Below the pieces are notes generated by a model that worked only from the letters and a program-made list of their open reading frames with translations, was not told the DNA's origin and made no database searches. Of a stretch of 64,000 bases of DNA, positions 36,144 through 44,690 are shown one piece after another. This stretch comes from Bacteroidota bacterium (lineage in GTDB: Bacteria; Bacteroidota; Bacteroidia; Chitinophagales; Saprospiraceae), in the NCBI GenBank assembly GCA_024743405.1, contig JANSWP010000023.1, positions 1-64,000 of the forward strand, in the 5' to 3' direction. The translations under genes were made by a program, and so were the position numbers. Each line of letters starts with the position of its first letter. The first letter of the stretch is position 1.

Positions 36144-36986
36144 TTATAAAATCTCTTTCAAAAAAACCTTTTGTCTCATTGAATTCATTAATTGTCTGAG
36201 ATTTTGAAAAAATGCAGTATTTAATTTTTTTGAAAACCTTACAGGAATTTTCGGTGCTATCAACTTTTCAGTGATTTTTCTAAATAATTTTTCCTCTCGA
36301 GTCATAATTAATCGTTGGAAGTAATTTAATTGATAGACCCAGTCTTCTCTTATTTCTGATGCAATCTGAATGGGAGACCATTCAGATATTTCAAATTCAT
36401 TCTTAACTAATTCAAAACTTTGTTTTTTAAAAATACCTTTCCCATGTTTAGCGGAATAATATAAGGTAGGTAGGAGCATGATTTCACTCAAAAAACTCTT
36501 TAGTTGATACATGTTTCTTGGAGTCCAGTTTTGGCTTATTTTCCGTTCTAAAAAAGTAGTCATACTCTCTAGACTTTTTTTGAAGTCTGGATGCTTTATT
36601 ATCTCTATTTCAATAGAAATTGTCTTTAATGGATAAAGCGTTTTTGCGTTTTCTAAAACAACATGAGGAAGATAATTTTCAGGGTAATTTTTTAACTGTT
36701 TATTGTTTATCTGAAACCATTTGTGATGTTGTAAAGGGTCAAATTGATAAATAATTTTCATTGATTCTTTTCTAAATCGTTTTATCTTTTCAGAATCAAT
36801 AAATTTATCTTTGACTATCAGTAACCCATCAAAATCACTATACGGAATTATTTCATTGGTGGCAATGCTTCCATGAAGAATTACAGCAATAAATAATTCA
36901 CTATACTTCTCATTTATCAACGCTCTAAGTTTGTTTATTACTCCATTTTTTTTTTGATAAAGCTGAACTGTAATATTTTTTCTCAT
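36144..36986 (-). CDS. Nucleotidyltransferase-fold protein 2 (probably frameshifted)
   Basis: This 280-aa frame contains a nucleotidyltransferase signature, VILHGSIATNEIIPYSDFDGLLIV (G-S...D-x-D), near residue 35-60, and a long helical remainder, like the protein at 32768-33751. The last roughly 20 residues change frame. A second frame, joined by one missing base in the T7 run at 36225-36231 or the A6 run at 36207-36212, reads KSQTINEFNETKGFFERD, then FIKFFSLSNKMMEEPMNDIS, and later NPLVIPTVIINGSFVLFP, stopping at 35989-35991. The restored protein would be about 331 aa, matching the 327 aa of its relative, so the gene looks damaged or mis-sequenced. Catalytic role is unknown. Confidence 0.6.
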   Translation of the reverse strand: MRKNITVQLYQKKNGVINKLRALINEKYSELFIAVILHGSIATNEIIPYSDFDGLLIVKDKFIDSEKIKRFRKESMKIIYQFDPLQHHKWFQINNKQLKNYPENYLPHVVLENAKTLYPLKTISIEIEIIKHPDFKKSLESMTTFLERKISQNWTPRNMYQLKSFLSEIMLLPTLYYSAKHGKGIFKKQSFELVKNEFEISEWSPIQIASEIREDWVYQLNYFQRLIMTREEKLFRKITEKLIAPKIPVRFSKKLNTAFFQNLRQLMNSMRQKVFLKEIL

Positions 36987-37186
36987 AGATTATGCTTGTC
37001 GTTTTAGAATCAGCTATATAGGCTTAAGCATCCTGATGACAGTGAATCACTACAACCTGAAGTGGTGGCTTGAAAGAATCCTCTAAAAGGAGATAATGCA
37101 AATTAAACATTCAACAATTACGTTCAAATTCAGACAAAATAGTATTGTAATTATTATTTTGAAACTGGCAAAGCCTTATGAACATG

Positions 37187-37210
37187 ACCACCGTCTAAGA
37201 CGGTGGTTTT
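37187..37210 (+). repeat. Short hairpin, possible IS200/IS605 relic or terminator
   Basis: ACCACCGTC-TAA-GACGGTGGT (37187-37207) is a perfect 9-bp hairpin followed by TTTT. Together with the preceding TTATGAACATG it resembles the hairpin ends of IS200/IS605-type elements, though no transposase is nearby. It could equally be a plus-strand terminator. Confidence 0.35.
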
Positions 37211-37256
37211 TCAAGGAATAATAAATCATGGATAAAGAATCTTTTCCATCCTTACT

Positions 37257-38681
37257 TTACGTCTTTGATCTGAATAACCGATACAACTCTGTAGCTGTAG
37301 ATAAGTGTAAACTTAAAAAGATAAGACTAGCAGTCACTACCATTAATATTAACTTTAATATTCCGGCAAATTCTAATTCAAAACGAATAAAGGCATACTG
37401 AATTACAAAAAGGACTATGAGTGTTATGAGAGGTCCAGAAAGGTATTTTAGCAAACTCATTATCGAGAAAGGAATAAAATAATACAGTACAATTAGTAAC
37501 AATGAAAAAGAAAGAATCTTTACTATAACTAAATAATAAGCGACTATTAAAATACTCTGTAATCCTCCTAGTATTATTGCTGCTGCCGTTAAAAGTGCTC
37601 TTATTGTAGTAATATAAGTAATTACTTCAGGTTTACCAATAGCAGCAAAAATAATATCTCCAACCTGACTAATTGATTGTATCGCTCCTGCAAAACATAA
37701 AATCTGGACTATTGGAATAGCTTCATCCCATTTATTCCCATACATAAAAGAAATGATTAGCTGGGAATTGAATCCCAGTATTGCCATTGTAGGAAAAGTT
37801 ACAATAGCTATCAATTCAATAGATTTGAAATAGCCCAAGATTATTTTTTCTTTATTATCTTTATAAATAGAAAAAGAGGGAAATAAAATATCACTAAATA
37901 GGTATGAAACTCGTTTGATAGGAGTGTACATTATTAGATAGGCAAAAGAATAATATCCTAAAACAGCTGAAGAATATAACTTGCCTAAAATCAAATAATC
38001 AATGTTTCGTTCAAAATAAAGCGCTATCTTAGATAATTTAAATTTCAATGCATACCAAATCATCTGATATACACTCTTAATATTAAATTGTTTCGAAGGG
38101 TTCCAATCTGAATGATAAAGTGTCATTATCAATCTGGTTATCCCCCCGCTGAGACTTTGTATAACTAGGGCATAAACCCCCATTCCTATAAAGGCACTCC
38201 CAACACCTAATAATACTCCTACTAATATTGAAGTCATATTGATTTTACTCAATAGCTTGAGTTCTAGATCACGTTCTTTAATCTTGTAATGAGTAATATA
38301 AAAAGGGAAAATCAATACACTCAAGGACGAAAAATATACAATTTGGACAAGTCTACCTTCTTCATAAAAATCAGCTGCGAAAGGGGCTAATAAATAAACA
38401 ATAATATATGAAAAAATCCCAAGGACAAAATTTAAAAAATAAATGGAAGATAACTGTTCTTGCGTTGCCTTTTGTTCATTAATAATAGCTGAACCAAAAC
38501 CAATATTAGTGATTAAAGTAACTAAACCAGTATAAGTAGTAACTAATGCAATAAGTCCAAAATCATCTGGGCTTAGTAACCATGCAAAAATCACATTTAC
38601 TCCAACAGCCGAAAATTGAGCAACGACGTTGACAATAGCAACATAAACACCACCAACAACAATTTTTTTCTTTAAGGACAA
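37257..38681 (-). CDS. wzx: Wzx-like repeat-unit flippase
   Basis: This 474-aa membrane protein has about 12-14 transmembrane segments and belongs to the MOP superfamily (Wzx/WzxC type). The N-terminus KKKIVVGGVYVAIVNVVAQF, then LLSPDDFGLIALVTTYTGLV and AIINEQKATQEQLSSIYFLN are typical. The middle has ALKFKLSKIALYFERNIDYL and LGYYSFAYLIMYTPIKR. It should flip the lipid-linked repeat unit to the periplasm, upstream of the Wzy-like polymerase encoded at 27478-28737. Length and topology are normal. It follows the broken methyltransferase and precedes a 270-bp gap. Confidence 0.85.
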   Translation of the reverse strand: MSLKKKIVVGGVYVAIVNVVAQFSAVGVNVIFAWLLSPDDFGLIALVTTYTGLVTLITNIGFGSAIINEQKATQEQLSSIYFLNFVLGIFSYIIVYLLAPFAADFYEEGRLVQIVYFSSLSVLIFPFYITHYKIKERDLELKLLSKINMTSILVGVLLGVGSAFIGMGVYALVIQSLSGGITRLIMTLYHSDWNPSKQFNIKSVYQMIWYALKFKLSKIALYFERNIDYLILGKLYSSAVLGYYSFAYLIMYTPIKRVSYLFSDILFPSFSIYKDNKEKIILGYFKSIELIAIVTFPTMAILGFNSQLIISFMYGNKWDEAIPIVQILCFAGAIQSISQVGDIIFAAIGKPEVITYITTIRALLTAAAIILGGLQSILIVAYYLVIVKILSFSLLLIVLYYFIPFSIMSLLKYLSGPLITLIVLFVIQYAFIRFELEFAGILKLILMVVTASLIFLSLHLSTATELYRLFRSKT

Positions 38682-38752
38682 ATGCTAATAATTAAATTAG
38701 GAATGAGTCAAGATGTGTGTTTTAATGATCCCTCGTTCCTTAATGTGGAAAA

Positions 38753-39892
38753 TCATTTTTTAAAAACTGCAAACACTGCCTTTGATCCTAAAGTATTTGG
38801 TCTTTTCAAAAAAACCTTATTGAAACCTTTATCAATCATTAATAAAATATTCCATGCCCATTTTTGCTTATACAGTAAAGGAACTTTATTGTATATTAAT
38901 ACGATTAAAGTTCGAAGTAAACTTCCTGAAAAAGCTACATATTGGGTTTTCCAACCTGAATTATTGGCATAATTGAGAGCAGCTTGCCAATCCAAATTAT
39001 TATCATGATCAGAGTGTTCATAGGTTTGAAACATGTTAAATAACAAGCCTCCTTCTTTGATTAGCTTTGGTTTAGTAATTGGCTCATGCAACGCAAAAAC
39101 ACCGCTATTTTTGAGTACCCGATTACCTTCTTTCATCCCTTCAACAGGATTCGGTAAATGATGTAACATTCCAAAGGCCAAAACAGTATCAAAAGTATTT
39201 TTTTAAAAAGTTAGATTAAACGCACTACATTGAAGAAATTCGCCTTCTGGTATCACTTGCTTGGAAAGAATGAGCCTTTGAAAAGAAATATCCGTTCCAA
39301 TATAGTTTGTATTATACTCCTTAGGGTGAAAAATCCATGAAACCGTTCTAGAATTACCAGAGCCAATTTCCAAGATATTTTTATTGCAAAAATTATCAAT
39401 CTTTAATTGATCAATGAGGTATTCTTTTCGTTCCAAAAAAATATGCCATAATGGGCGTTTTTGAATATCTTTTAAAAATGCTAATCTTTTCGCTTCCGTA
39501 TTGACTTCTTAATCATAATATTTCATTTCTTCTTTATTCCATGCTGCAGTGTCCGAATCAGATTGTCGATCCAATTTGGCAATATTATCTTTTAAAGCCG
39601 TCAAATATTCTTCAGGGCAATAATTCAATGCCTTTGTAAATAGTTTTTTATAAAAAAAATTGTCTATATCCTCCTCTGATAATAATGATAAGACAAAATC
39701 ATGAATTGGAAAAATATTGCCATTCACTTTATTAATCAAAAAACCTGATTTGACATCATCTGTATCCAAAATTTCACCATGACGAAGGTCTGAAAGCACT
39801 TTCTCTTCCCTAACTAATTCGTTTGCATAAATCTCAAGTTCTACATTAGTATTATTAGGACTAACAAGCAATGATAAAGTTTTCTTTCTCAT
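38753..39892 (-). pseudogene. Broken methyltransferase with Trm112-like N-terminus
   Basis: Three minus-strand segments (39509-39892, 39203-39510 and 38753-39181) read as one protein of about 380 codons. The N-terminal part (LVSPNNTNVELE to GNIFPIHDFVLSLLSEED) resembles a Trm112/UPF0434 zinc-ribbon-like region that has lost its cysteines. The middle has motif I NILEIGSGNSRTV and TDISFQRLILSKQV. The last part has AFGMLHHLPNPVEG and an ALHEPITKP strand. An in-frame TAA at 39509-39511 interrupts it just after KYYD. Around 39180-39206 a second TAA and compensating indels shift the NTFDTV motif out of frame. It is a recently damaged gene in the capsule locus. Confidence 0.72.
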
Positions 39893-39952
39893 ATGAATAA
39901 ATATTAATTAATTCGAAAGTCGAGGTTAGAAAGCAGATAAGAAATCTTTAGC

Positions 39953-42370
39953 CTATTTTTTAGAGAATATCTTTTTCAATCGACTAAAATTTTTATTTTG
40001 TTTCTTATCTTCTTCATAATATCCGTATCCGTATCCGTATCCGTATCCGTATCCGTATCCGTATCCTTTTTTACTCCCCACATCATTCAAAACAACACCA
40101 ATATTATTCAATTTTTTCGCATTGTATAATTCCTCTATAAAATGAATCATATCCTTTTTAGTTTTTCCAAACCGAGTGACAAATATTACCCCATCTACAT
40201 ATTTACCTAATAAAATAGCATCTGTAACCAAGCCAACTGGTGGGGTATCTATGACAATATAATCATAGTGTTCCTTCAAATATTCAATCAATTTTTCTGT
40301 CTTTTCTGTCAATATTAATTCTGTTGGATTGGGAGGGATAGGACCACTAGCAATAAAATCTAAAGATTTATGAATTCCTGAAGGGTGAATAATAGAAGGT
40401 ATGTCTTGATTTCCAATTAAGTAATTAGTCAATCCTATATTAGGAACGTCTTTACCTATATATTTACTTAATTTAGGTTTTCGTAAATCAAAACCTAAAA
40501 GAATAGTCTTACTACCTGACAGTGATAATGCTACGCCTAAGTTAGAACTAATAAAACTCTTGCCTTCCCCACTAATACTAGAAGTTGCTAAGATAACTTT
40601 ACAACCCTCTGCTGAAGGAATCCAAAATTGTAAATTAGTCCTTAATAACCGAAACATTTCTGCTATGCCTGATCGGCTACTTTTACTAATCACAATATTC
40701 TTTGAAGGCGTATTATTATGTCCTATAGTTCCCAAAAATGGTGCTTTGATAGTCGATTTTACCCATTCTAAATCATAAATTTTATCATTCAATAAGTCCT
40801 TCATTACGATAAAACCAATTGGAATACCAATACCTAATAATAAAGAGACTAAATAAATTATTGACTCTTGCGGTTCAATCGGGTTGGCATTTACTTCTGC
40901 GTAATCAATAATTCGAGAATTAGCCCCTGTCATTGCGAGAGATAAAGCAGCTTCTTCTCTTTTTTCAAGCAAAAATAAATATAGGCTCTCTTTGATTGCT
41001 TGCTGTCGTTTGATAACCATCAATTCTCGTTCTTTAGTTGGAACAGAGCTTAGTTTTCGTTCCAATAAAGCTTGTTTATTACTCAGTTTTATTAAAGAAG
41101 GTTTTAAATTTTGACGCGCTTTATTTATGGATTCAATAATCGAGGTTTTAATACTATTGAGACTCCCTTCAATATTGATTAAGATTGGGTTATCTTTCAT
41201 TGCCCCATTCTGAATCAATCTATCTCGTTCTAAAATCAACTCATTAAAACTATTAACCCCATCTGAAACATCAAGAGAAGTTGTTCCTATAACCGTGGGT
41301 ATTAGTTTGTTAGATAATTCTTGTTTTTGAATAAAATCCTGAATAGAACCTAACAGATTATCCTGAATCTCAATCTCTGCGATTTCTTTTTCTAAGCCAC
41401 TTAACTCGCTGTAAATAATACCAATCTGGTCATTATTCTCACTAACAATGTCATTTCTCTTTTTATAATTCTCAACTTCTAATTCAACTAACGATAGCTC
41501 AGATGCCAATAACTTCAACCGCTCTTCAAGAAAATCCAAGGTATTTTTGGTCACTTGATTCTGATCATCAATCGCAGCTTTATTATAAACTCGAATTAGT
41601 TCGTTTAGCACTTCTGCTGACCTTAGAGGAAGTTGAGGGATCAACTTCAGACTAAAAACACTTGAAGAAGACGAAACTTTTGTAATGGAAAGATTTTGTA
41701 ATAATCGTTTTGCTATAGTTGTAGAATTAGTAAACTCTAACATTATTTTGGATTCAGTATTAACACTCCTATCTAATTTAAGAGCAAAACCACCATCTTT
41801 CAATGTTACGAACTCATTAAAGTTTTTTACCTCAAAGGTTTCCGCTTCTTCATTCTCATATAAGCGGTACGAATTCGAATCAATTATCTCGATAATAAAA
41901 CTTCCTAATCCTTTTGCATTTTGATAAAACGAATCAATTACAATAGGTAAACTTTTATAATGCTGTCTATAATTTATCCTTCTTGGGGTATAATAAGCTA
42001 CCTCCAAATCTAAGTTTTTAATTACTTCTTTCATGAGCGTACGAGATTGAAGTATCTGAATTTCATTCTCAATATTCTGCGAATTTCCAGACAAGCCCAA
42101 TTCTTCAAAAATAGCACTTTCTGTAGCAAGTCTTCCACTCTCCTGTTTATCTTTAATCATTATAGAAATGGTAGAAGAATACCAATACTCTGCATAACGT
42201 AAATAAAGCTTAGCTCCTAAAAAAGCTAAAACGAAACACAACAAAAAGAGCCACCAATTAGGAATAATGTACTGGTAAAAAAACTTCCGTAGATTAAATG
42301 ATTGTTCCTCAGTAGAATTCCACTCATTTTGCCCCCAATCATCACCTAAAAATTGCTTATTTTTTTCCAT
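39953..42370 (-). CDS. wzc: Wzc-type tyrosine autokinase
   Basis: This is an 805-aa inner-membrane polysaccharide co-polymerase and bacterial tyrosine kinase. A Wzz-like N-terminal domain with a first transmembrane helix (WLFLLCFVLAFLGAKLYL, near 37-54) is followed by a coiled-coil periplasmic region and a second helix (YLVSLLLGIGIPIGFIVM, near 515-535). The kinase domain has Walker A SSISGEGKSFISSNL (about 597-611), Walker A' LLGFDLRKPKL and Walker B YDYIVIDTPPVG. The tail is tyrosine rich: a Gly-Tyr alternation coded by a 6-bp tandem repeat at 40021-40066, then YYEEDKK and a basic end. It follows the Wza-like gene and works with the PHP phosphatase gene at 43282. Confidence 0.92.
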   Translation of the reverse strand: MEKNKQFLGDDWGQNEWNSTEEQSFNLRKFFYQYIIPNWWLFLLCFVLAFLGAKLYLRYAEYWYSSTISIMIKDKQESGRLATESAIFEELGLSGNSQNIENEIQILQSRTLMKEVIKNLDLEVAYYTPRRINYRQHYKSLPIVIDSFYQNAKGLGSFIIEIIDSNSYRLYENEEAETFEVKNFNEFVTLKDGGFALKLDRSVNTESKIMLEFTNSTTIAKRLLQNLSITKVSSSSSVFSLKLIPQLPLRSAEVLNELIRVYNKAAIDDQNQVTKNTLDFLEERLKLLASELSLVELEVENYKKRNDIVSENNDQIGIIYSELSGLEKEIAEIEIQDNLLGSIQDFIQKQELSNKLIPTVIGTTSLDVSDGVNSFNELILERDRLIQNGAMKDNPILINIEGSLNSIKTSIIESINKARQNLKPSLIKLSNKQALLERKLSSVPTKERELMVIKRQQAIKESLYLFLLEKREEAALSLAMTGANSRIIDYAEVNANPIEPQESIIYLVSLLLGIGIPIGFIVMKDLLNDKIYDLEWVKSTIKAPFLGTIGHNNTPSKNIVISKSSRSGIAEMFRLLRTNLQFWIPSAEGCKVILATSSISGEGKSFISSNLGVALSLSGSKTILLGFDLRKPKLSKYIGKDVPNIGLTNYLIGNQDIPSIIHPSGIHKSLDFIASGPIPPNPTELILTEKTEKLIEYLKEHYDYIVIDTPPVGLVTDAILLGKYVDGVIFVTRFGKTKKDMIHFIEELYNAKKLNNIGVVLNDVGSKKGYGYGYGYGYGYGYGYYEEDKKQNKNFSRLKKIFSKK
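40021..40066 (-). repeat. Hexanucleotide tandem repeat in the wzc tail
   Basis: ATCCGT is repeated seven full times plus four bases (46 bp) inside the wzc coding sequence, encoding Gly-Tyr pairs. Changes by whole units keep the reading frame and would alter only the number of tyrosines in the phosphorylated tail. Confidence 0.95.
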
Positions 42371-42415
42371 GTTATAGTGCTAACCTTTGAGTATTCATAT
42401 AGAAAGTGAACCGCT

Positions 42416-42434
42416 CCGCCGCAAGCGGATGGGG
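42416..42434. repeat. First-block copy of the interspersed repeat
   Basis: CCGCCGCAAGCGGATGGGG matches the first block of the two-part repeats at 13082 and 33976, but the second block is absent here. It lies between the wzc and wza genes. Confidence 0.45.
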
Positions 42435-42496
42435 TTTTATTTAAATCTTAAAAAATGTGGAGCTAAATACGTTAATTTAGTTCCAAAAATGTTTTA

Positions 42497-43282
42497 TCAT
42501 TTGAGTAATGCAATAAAGAGCGCTCCAATAGAAATTATACCTGTAACAATTGGTAAAACTTCTGAAACAGGATCTCGAACAGTAGCTGTTTTTTCCTTAA
42601 TAGGCTCTATATACACAACATCATTCTGTTTTAAGTAAAAGTAGGGTGATTTAAAAACTTCCGGGGAACGTAAATCCAAATAACCAAAAGTCCTTTCATT
42701 ATTTACTTCTCTCATGACCATCACTACATCTTTATTACTGTAAGGTGTAAAATCCCCCGCCAATCCAAGTGATTCTAGAATTGTTATTCGCTCACCTCTC
42801 ACAGAAAAAGTTCCAGGAATGTTGACTTCTCCTAATACACTTATTGTAAAGTTGACTACTCTAACATTAATTACAGGCTTATCCAAATATGGGACAAGAA
42901 GTGCCTTTAATTTTTCCCTCAATTCGTCAGTTGTTAAATTTCCTACTTGAATAGTTCCTAAAACAGGAAATTCGATATTACCTTTAGAGGAAACCAAATA
43001 ACCTTGTAAATCTGTAACATCTCCACTTAAATTAGCTTGCTGTGTAATTGATATTAAATTGAAAGGTTCCGCTAAAATTTTATCAAAAGTCATAACTTGA
43101 ATATACAAGATATCATCTGGTTTGATGACTAGTCTTGAATAGTTATTAATATCATGATCGTCTATTGTAATAAACTCTGGAACTTTTCGAAAAGAGAGCA
43201 ATTGTTGATGAGGAACACAAGAAGAAAATAAAAGTATTCCTATCAATACAAGTAAAAGTCCTTTTTTTGCTATTAATCTCAT
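42497..43282 (-). CDS. wza: Wza-like polysaccharide export lipoprotein
   Basis: This 261-aa outer-membrane export lipoprotein has a signal peptide with lipobox LFSSC (cysteine at residue 22). The poly-export domain (VIKPDDILYIQVMTFDKIL) is followed by an SLBB-type domain (VRVVNFTISVLGEVNIPGTF and ESLGLAGDFTPYSNKDVVMV). The C-terminus has a single hydrophobic helix (VLPIVTGIISIGALFIALLK) in place of the amphipathic helix of E. coli Wza, common in this phylum. It forms the export pore with Wzc. The start codon abuts the stop of the PHP phosphatase gene (one shared base). Confidence 0.9.
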   Translation of the reverse strand: MRLIAKKGLLLVLIGILLFSSCVPHQQLLSFRKVPEFITIDDHDINNYSRLVIKPDDILYIQVMTFDKILAEPFNLISITQQANLSGDVTDLQGYLVSSKGNIEFPVLGTIQVGNLTTDELREKLKALLVPYLDKPVINVRVVNFTISVLGEVNIPGTFSVRGERITILESLGLAGDFTPYSNKDVVMVMREVNNERTFGYLDLRSPEVFKSPYFYLKQNDVVYIEPIKEKTATVRDPVSEVLPIVTGIISIGALFIALLK

Positions 43283-44037
43283 TAACTTAACAAAGTTGAA
43301 TTATAAAATGAATGATTTGAAAGTACCCTTTCAAACGCTTTCTTACATAAACCTTTCCTCAAAAATTCTATGTGATTCATAGAGTGACAATCTGTCCCTA
43401 AAAATTCTATCCATCCTTTTTTTAGCATTTTTAAAGCATTTTTTTTTACATCCTTACCATAATATCCTGTCAATGATAAGAGGTTTATTTGGAATAAACA
43501 GCCCATATCTCTTAATCTTTTATATTTATGATATTGATTTCCAAAATATAGGTAACGCTCAGGATGAGCCAAAATTGGTGTTAATCCCTGAGTACGCAAT
43601 CTAAATATATAGGTCTCAAGGTTAGGTGGAGGAGCAATAAAAGAAAGCTCAACCAGAATATACTTTTCTTTAAAACACAACCAATTTTCTTGCTCCAATA
43701 TGTATTCAAAATGGTCATCTAATAGGTACTCTGCCGCCGCCTCAATTTTTACCTCTAGTTGTTGTTTGGCTACTTCAGATCTTACGATTTCCAATTTCTC
43801 TTTAATATTCTCAGGGGTATTAGGATGAATATCAGACATCACATGGGGTGTAGCAATGAGATGTTTGTATCCTAATTTCATTAATTCTTTTATCAATTCT
43901 ATTGAAGTGCCCAAATCTGGGGCTCCATCATCAATTTCTGGTAGAATATGAGAATGCATATCTACCGCTAAAACAGAAAAATCATTATGGTTTGAAGACT
44001 GCCCATAAAACAGTTTTTCGAGGAAGTTAAATGACAT
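43282..44037 (-). CDS. PHP-type tyrosine phosphatase (CpsB/CapC family)
   Basis: This protein of about 251 aa belongs to the PHP-fold, metal-dependent tyrosine phosphatases that dephosphorylate Wzc-type kinases. Metal-binding motifs are VDMHSHILPEIDDGA near the start, ATPHVMSDIHPNTPE, ILAHPERYLYFG and FLGTDCHSMNH. The preferred start is 44037 (MSFNFLEKLFYG). A longer frame to 44142 would add 35 low-quality residues. It is the first gene of the wzb-wza-wzc unit and would set the phosphorylation cycle of the kinase encoded downstream. Length fits the family. Confidence 0.88.
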   Translation of the reverse strand: MSFNFLEKLFYGQSSNHNDFSVLAVDMHSHILPEIDDGAPDLGTSIELIKELMKLGYKHLIATPHVMSDIHPNTPENIKEKLEIVRSEVAKQQLEVKIEAAAEYLLDDHFEYILEQENWLCFKEKYILVELSFIAPPPNLETYIFRLRTQGLTPILAHPERYLYFGNQYHKYKRLRDMGCLFQINLLSLTGYYGKDVKKNALKMLKKGWIEFLGTDCHSMNHIEFLRKGLCKKAFERVLSNHSFYNSTLLS

Positions 44038-44321
44038 TTTATTACAGGTTGACTTTGAGGAAAAACTTTTAAAATCTAAGCGACTATTTTGGCATCGTTG
44101 GTGAAATTTTTTGAATGTGCTTTTTAGTCCATTGAGGCACAATTAAAACAAAGTTTAGCATTCCTAAGAATAAGGACTAGTGTAATTAAAAGTATCTGAA
44201 AAGGACGCCTAAAAAAACTATTGACGTGTTTCAAAACAATCTCTGGAATATAGATATTAAGATTCATGATACTTTAGTATACATGATTTTTAAGGGATTA
44301 ATTAGAACTTTTATTTGTAAG

Positions 44322-44478
44322 TAAGCGAGCAGTATTAGGTTTTCTTTTTGACAGAGGCTATTTTTAGTCTAATCGAGGCAGAAAATTTCAGCATAGCCGA
44401 TGCTACGGTTAAATTTTCTGACGAAGAGTAGACTAAAAAGAGACATTCATAAAAGTTTAAGATAATTTTGCTCGCTTA
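44322..44478. repeat. Palindrome-bounded element, cluster copy 1
   Basis: TAAGCGAGCAGTATTA (44322-44337) and TAATTTTGCTCGCTTA (44463-44478) are inverted repeats (14 of 16). Inside are nested stems TTTTTAGTCTA/TAGACTAAAAA (44361-44371, 44429-44439) and CAGAAAATTT/AAATTTTCTG (44379-44388, 44411-44420). Its last two bases overlap the first two of the next element. Confidence 0.7.
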
Positions 44479-44642
44479 AGTGCTTGGACAGAAATAACTC
44501 ACACATATTATGACGGACTATTTTTTCACTATATTTCGTTAAAAATACTCGCCATATCTGAGGATATGCCTGTGCTTTTTGCCTCGTCTGGCAAAAAAAC
44601 AGTTTTCGTCAAATATGGAACTTATTTCTGTCCAAGCACTTA
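44477..44642 (+). repeat. Palindrome-bounded element, cluster copy 2 (core copy C)
   Basis: Perfect 21-bp inverted terminal arms lie at 44477-44497 (TAAGTGCTTGGACAGAAATA...) and 44622-44642. Inside is CGTTAAAAATACTCGCC (44537-44553), a hairpin ATATC-TGAG-GATAT (44554-44567), then CCTGTGCTTTTTGCC (44569-44583). The outer arms are almost the same as those of the element at 5667-5886, but the interiors differ. Confidence 0.8.
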
Positions 44643-44690
44643 CTTAAACTTATACCAAATTGGAAGATTAGATTAGTAATGATAAAAACG

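Noticed and set aside
35975-36199. Plus-strand frame of 74 codons
   Set aside because: It opposes the end of the nucleotidyltransferase gene and the proposed frameshifted extension, which reads better as protein.
38682-38972. Plus-strand frame of 96 codons
   Set aside because: It is antisense to the 3' part of the broken methyltransferase, which has clear family motifs.
40021-40066. CRISPR-like short repeats
   Set aside because: The 6-bp units are contiguous, without spacers, and lie in a coding sequence (wzc).
42387-42638. Plus-strand frame of 83 codons across the wza gene
   Set aside because: It overlaps the coding end of the wza-like gene on the opposite strand and has no signal, motif or ribosome-binding site.
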